NCBI GenBank assembly: GCA_963580285.1
Contig: CAUZLF010000251.1
Location: forward strand, 29,001 to 93,000
DNA: 64,000 nt
Origin: Lucinisca nassula
Lineage: Eukaryota; Mollusca; Bivalvia; Lucinida; Lucinidae
Reading direction: 5' to 3'
Shown: in pieces, positions 58,701 to 64,000 of the stretch
Position numbering within the stretch: the stretch's first letter is position 1
Layout of the letters: every line of letters starts with the position of its first letter
Notes under the pieces: model-generated
Database searches by the model: none
The model's input: the letters and a program-made list of their open reading frames with translations, nothing else
Told to the model about the DNA's origin: nothing
Made by a program: the position numbers and the translations under genes

Positions 58701-61260
58701 TTTTGTTCGGATTGGCTTCATTCTTACAGATAACCAGCACAGCCATGAAATCTCGGTCAAGTTCGATAATTGGCAGAATCGGATGATACACTTAGGAGTT
58801 ACCTGCCCTTGTGCATTTTTGCATAAGGGTTAATGTGAATTTCAAAAATGTATATCTTGAAGACTACTTGGCCGACTTTGATCAAATTTCATGTGTAACA
58901 TTATTGGGCAAGTGGAAAGACTGCATAAGGTTTTCATGCAGATCTGAGTGGAACTCTGGTTACCATGGCAACATATAGCTCCCATAGACTTAACATAGGA
59001 AAAAGCTTGTCATCACTCTAGCTCAGTCAATTTTTTTCTGATCGACCTCATTCTTGCAGATAATAAGGACAGGCATAAAATCTCGGTTAAGTTCAATTTT
59101 GGGCAGAATCGGAATATTGACCTCGGAGTTACGTGACCTTGAGCGACAAAAAATTTGCCCATAGACTTAACATAGGGAAAATGTTGTGACTACGATAGCG
59201 ACTTGAATTTTTTTCAGATCAGCTTCAAACTTGCAGGTAACGAGGACAGACATAAAATCACGGTTAAGTTCGATTTTGGGCCGAATCGGATTATTTGCCT
59301 TGGAGTTACCTGCTCTTGAGCATGAAAAAATACGTTGTGACCACGATAGCAATTTTAGTTTTATTCAGATCAGCTTCAAACTTGCAGGTAACGAGGACAG
59401 GCATAAAATCCCGGTTAAGTTCGATTTTGGGCCGAATCGGAATGTTGACCTCGGAGTTACGTGACCTTGAGCGACAAAAAATTTGCCCATAGACTTAACA
59501 TAGGGAAAATGTTGTGACTACGATAGCGACTTGAATTTTTTTTCAGATCAGCTTCAAACTTGCAAGTAACGAGGACAGACATAAAATCTCGGTTAAGTTC
59601 GATTTTGGGCCGAATCGGATTATTTGCCTTGGAGTTACCTGCCCTTGAGCATAAAAAAATACGTTGTGACCACGATAGCAACTTTATTTTTATTCAGATC
59701 AGCTTCAAACTTGCAGGTAACGTGGACAGGCATAAAATCTCAGTTAAGTTCAAATCGGAATATTGACCTCGGAGTTACATGACCTTGGGCGACAAAAAAT
59801 TTGCCCATAGACTTTACATAGGGAAAATGTTGTGACTACGATAGCGACTTGAATTTTTTTCAGATCAGCTTCAAACTTGCAGGTAACGAGGACAGACATA
59901 AAATCTCGGTTAAGTTCGAATTTGGGCCGAATCGGATTATTTGCCTTGGAGTTACCTGCCCTTGAGCATAAAAAAATACGTTGTGACCACGATAGCAACT
60001 TTATTTTTATTCATATCAGCTTCAAACTTGCAGGTAACGAGGACAGGCATAAAATCTCGGTTAAGTTCAATTTTGGGCCGAATCGGAATATTGCCCTCGG
60101 AGTTACGTGACCTTGAGCGACAAAAAATTTGCCCATAGACTTAATTAGGGAAAATGTTGCGACTACGATAGCGACTTGAATTTTTTTCAGATCAGCTTCA
60201 AACTTGCAGGTAACGAGGACAACATAAAATCTCGGTTAAGTTCGATTTTGGGCCGAATCGGAATATTTGCCTTGGAGTTACCTGCCCTTGAGCATAAAAA
60301 AATACGTTGTGACCACGATAGCAACTTTATTTTTATTTATATCAGCTTCAAACTTGCAGGTAACGATGACAGGCATAAAATCTCGGTTAAGTTCGATTTT
60401 GGGCCGAATCGGAATATTGACCTCGGAGTTACGTGACCTTGAGAGACAAAAAAATTTGCCCATAGACTTAACGTAGGGAAAATGTTGTGACAGAAATAGC
60501 GACTTGAATTTTTAGCTCGCCTGAGCCAAAGGCTCCAGTGAGCTGATAGTATACCAAGGCTCCGGAGTCCGTCGTCTGTCGTCCGTCCATCCGTCGTCCA
60601 CACTTTCATTGAAGCATATCTCAGAAGGCAGTCGACCAATCTTGTTTAAATTTTATGTGTAGCACCATTGGGCAAGGGGAAAGGCTACATTAGGTTTTGG
60701 AGCTAGTCTGGTTCATTTGTTCCTTCATTCTTCTTTCTCTCCATATAGAGATAATAGACCAATGTTAAATTTTTAATCAAAGATTTCTCAGGAACTATAA
60801 AAGCTAGAAGCATCAAATTTGGTATTCAATAGAATAATGATGACTTATTTTGTGTAAGAGACATTGGGCTTTCTCAGCTTATTTGTTCATCTGTTCTTTC
60901 ATTCTTTCTCTCCATTTTGACCAATGTTAAATTTTCGTCAAAGATTTCTCAGGAACTATAGAAGCTAGAAGTCTCAAACTTGGAATGCAATGCAATAATG
61001 ATGACTTATATCCTGTAAGGGTCAATGGGCTGGATTCTATTAGCAGATTTAGTAGTCAAGTCTGTGAATTGTTAAAACTTAAGTTCCTCAGGTGAGCGGT
61101 TTAGGCTCATTGAGCCTCTTGTTTACAGTTTCTATGGCAAACCACATGCTAGGAATATCCATTGTATGATACAGAATTGGACAGAACCTACCAGTGTGTA
61201 AAAATATGATGTAATGACTGAAAACTGGAGTGTGGGGCAGATTTTCCTACTTTTGGTATA
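55756..61260 (+). repeat. Array unit 8
   Basis: SINE at 57816-58121; poly-C of 24. Left part like unit 7; right part reads GTGTAGCACC / GGCAAGGGGAAAGG, as in units 2-5. Confidence 0.9.
57816..58121 (-). mobile_element. SINE copy in unit 8
   Basis: Same insertion site and duplication as in unit 2. Confidence 0.9.
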
Positions 61261-64000
61261 GGGAGCTTACCACTAAATATTTTCCAAAGGCGACAATAGT
61301 AACCTTTTACATGCTCCCACAAAAACTACACATACAAAACTTTTCAAACCTTACTTATTTATAGAGCCATCCTAGCTCAACAAGTTGATGAGAAAAAATC
61401 CACATGTAGCCCGTCTCCTTTTCAAGTTATGGTCCGCCATGTTTGTTTACGTGCAGATTCGCAGTGAATACAAGCCGGCTTTTTAACAGAGAGGTGACAA
61501 TATAAAATCAGCCACAAATTCTTTGAGCTTGCAGGTATAATTATAAAACACACATCATTTTATTTCCTAATAACTATCCTTTTCTCACATTGAAATGAAA
61601 CATGGGATATTTATCCAATGGAAGCCTGTCTGGTATTTAGACTGCAACTAAAAGCTCTGTCCCAAAGTGATAAAACCCAGTACCTCCAGTATTTAGTGCA
61701 AAGCTACCTATAAGGGAGCTAACCACTAAATATTTTCCATAGGCGACAATAGTAACCTTTTACATGCTCCCACAAAAACTACACATACAAAACTTTTCAA
61801 ACCTTACTTATTTATAGAGCCATCCTAGCTCAACAAGTTGATGAGAAAAAATCCACATGTAGCCCGTCTCCTTATCAAGTTATGGTCCGCCATGTTTGTT
61901 TACGTGCAGATTCGCAGTGAATACAAGCCGGCTTTTTAACAGAGAGGTGACAATATAAAATCAGCCACACATTCTTTGAGCTTGCAGGTATAATTATAAA
62001 ACACACATCATTTTATTTCCTAATAACTATCCTTTTCTCACATTGAAATGAAACATGGGATATTTATCCAATGGAAGCCTGTCTGGTATTTAGACTGCAA
62101 CTAAAAGCTCTGTCCCAAAGTGATAAAACCCAGTACCTCCAGTATTTAGTGCAAAGCTACCTATACCAAACCCTTATTGTCTTTATGATCCATCAAAAGA
62201 TTGTCAAATAGAAATTTAGATCATATCTGATAACTTAAGCATGCATAATAAATATTCAGGGACAAAAAATCTTTGAAGTTTGCGAAAAAGTTATCGCTCT
62301 CAGATTCAACAATGAAAGCCGAACAAACAATATTTTGTGAAAAAGCGCAAAGTTTACCTCTTTCTGGAATGGAACCCAGACACCGGCTGGCATCAGTGGT
62401 TCTTTTCCTATGTCTTTGGAACACTTCAATCCTAAAATGCACTAAAGTATGCCTTAATAGCATACCAACTGGTATTTATGGCTGATTTCACACCTATACC
62501 CCCTATTTTATGTAAAAATGGCATTTTGAGGATATTTTGATGATAAAACTTTGACAAAAATGATTATAAATGCCTTAATACCATGAGAAATAGTGGATAT
62601 ATATCTGTTCAGATCCTTTAACATGAATCTAATCAATTAGAACCAATAATAGATGAGAAAACTTATCGCGATATTGCAGCAGAGACATTTTGAAGCTTTC
62701 CTTCGGCTAGAGACCAAGGCCAAAAACCATGTAACCTTACTGTTATATTCCAGATGGAGTAGATTCTTTCTCTTATGTACCTGGTTATACACTTACTGTA
62801 AGACTTTTTCCAAAACAAACCCAATAATAATTGATTAACATGGCTTTAAAGTACCCCTCCCCCCAATTCACAGATCAGAAGCAAAAACTGATCAAATACA
62901 CCCAGTCAGACCTAAATTACCACTAACCTTATTCTTTTTAGCTCACCTGAGCCGAAGGCTCATGTGAGGTATTAGTATACCACGAGCCGGCGTCCGTCGT
63001 CCACACTTTCAACGAAGTATATCTCTGGAACCAGTGGGCCGGCCTTGATCAAATTTCATATGAACCATCATCAGGTAGGGGGAAAGGCTGTATTAGGTTT
63101 TCGTGCAGATGGGATGAGAACTCTGGTTGCCACAGCAACAAAGAGCTCCCATAGGCTTAACATAGGAAAAAGCTTGTCATCAATTTTTTTCTGATCGACT
63201 TCATTCTTGCAGATAACGAGGACAGGCATGAAATCTCGATCAAGTTCGATTTTGGGCTGAATCGGATTATTCACTCAGGAGTTACGTGCCCTTGAGCGTT
63301 GATTTTGTTTGTTTGTATTGGAGTTTTACGGCCCAGTCAACACTATTTAGGTCATTTTTGAGCCGGTCAGTTTACCTATCAACACGTTCCTGGGCAGGCT
63401 TATACGTAAGCGGTTAACCAGTACAGTGCATATTCTTTCGCCAGAAACTGACAACTGCCCTTCTTGAATCATCGGAAGGGAGAGAATGACCGTAGAAAAG
63501 ATTTCATGATCAATCTCCACGAAAGAATGTTGCCGACCCCGGCGGGAGTCGAACCCGCGTCCTCCTGATCACCAGTCAGACGCGCATCCGACTGAGCAAC
63601 TGAGGCCTCCCTTGAGCGTTGAAAAAATTGCCTATTGACTTAACATGGGGAGAATGTTGTCATCACCGTAGCTGCTTCAACTATTTTCAGATTGGCTTTA
63701 TTCTTGCAGATAACCAGCACAGCCATGAAATCTCGGTCAAGTTCGATAACTGGCAGAATCGGATCATTCACTTAGGAGTTACCTGCCCTTGTGTGTTTTT
63801 GCATTAGGGTTAATGGGAATTTCAAAAATGTATATCTTAATGACTACTTGGCCAACTTTGATCAAATTTCATGTGTCGCATTATTGGGCAAGTGGAAAGG
63901 CTTCATTAGGTTTTCAGGCAGATCTGAGTGGAACTCTGGTTGCCATGGCAACATCTAGCTCCCATAGACTTCACATAGGAAAAAGCTTGTCATCACTCTT
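61261..64000 (+). repeat. Array unit 9, cut by the window edge
   Basis: First half of a unit, with doubled leading segment, poly-C of 6 (shortest), SINE at 63303-63608 and the start of the subrepeat body. Reads CTCCTTATCAAG and GTTCGATTTTGGG, so it lacks the private variants of units 7 and 8. Confidence 0.9.
63303..63608 (-). mobile_element. SINE copy in unit 9
   Basis: Same insertion site and duplication as in unit 2. Confidence 0.9.

Larger units (their letters stand above)
16995..64000 (+). repeat. Tandem array of a ~5.5-kb composite unit (8 full copies plus a partial)
   Basis: Starts of GGGAGCTTACCACTAAAT recur at 16995, 22955, 28289, 33776, 39254, 44742, 50257, 55756 and 61261, all in the same orientation. 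Unit lengths are 5960, 5334, 5487, 5478, 5488, 5515, 5499 and 5505. Units 2-9 differ by scattered substitutions, small indels and poly-C length; unit 1 is structurally distinct. Each unit is itself composite: a low-copy part of ~1.7 kb followed by a hairpin/subrepeat element of ~3.7 kb. No convincing gene is present. The array leaves the window at the right edge, so its full size is unknown. Confidence 0.95.

Noticed and set aside
17810..63807. Many short open frames of 60-100 codons recurring every ~5.5 kb and within units
   Set aside because: They recur because the DNA repeats, overlap on both strands, have no splice or start context, and fall in non-coding subrepeats. None is a gene.
16995..64000. 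Array dismissed as an assembly artefact
   Set aside because: Units carry distinct substitutions, indels and neighbour-specific variants, and unit 1 is structurally different, which a collapsed or looped assembly would not produce. Read support would still be needed for exact copy number.

Overview
The window looks like eukaryotic nuclear DNA, most probably from a bivalve mollusc. It has no dense gene layout. Instead it holds tRNA-derived SINEs, many palindromic miniature elements, and non-autonomous elements built from a terminal hairpin plus internal tandem repeats of about 120-200 bp, the type described in bivalves as pearl-like, Helitron/Helentron-related elements. Species is not determinable from sequence alone; a heterodont bivalve is my guess. 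No bacterial genes, CRISPR arrays, rRNA genes or viral genes were seen.

Region 1 (1-16994) is repeat-rich and carries the 3' end of one protein-coding gene on the + strand. An internal exon at 2989-3121 and the terminal exon at 6933-7252 have good splice signals and matching phase. Together they give the last ~150 residues of a protein I cannot name. The 3.8-kb intron and the flanks are packed with mobile elements: at least a dozen copies of a foldback MITE group sharing one palindromic core, four copies of a second hairpin MITE family, several tRNA-type SINEs, and at least six hairpin-plus-tandem-repeat elements. One of these (14666-16878) is a diverged relative of the element that makes up most of the array downstream.

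Region 2 (16995-64000, running off the right edge) is a head-to-tail array of a ~5.5-kb composite unit: eight complete copies and one partial. From left to right each unit has a 452-bp segment (doubled in units 2-9), a ~0.8-kb low-copy part, a poly-C tract of 6 to 32 bases, a ~3.7-kb hairpin/subrepeat element with a second copy of its own terminus nested in it, and ~135 bp of linker. Unit 1 is structurally different. It lacks a 306-bp SINE that all other units carry at the same site, lacks the 452-bp duplication, and has private extras: a 1.16-kb minisatellite-bearing insertion, an 86-bp tandem duplication, and a ~308-bp segment with a sequence that folds as a type I hammerhead ribozyme. Variants shared between neighbouring units show that the array grew by stepwise duplication of single units with breakpoints in the middle of the unit.

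The most interesting points are the array with its natural filled and empty insertion sites, the candidate hammerhead ribozyme at 17420-17465, and the common architecture shared by element families that are otherwise unrelated in sequence.
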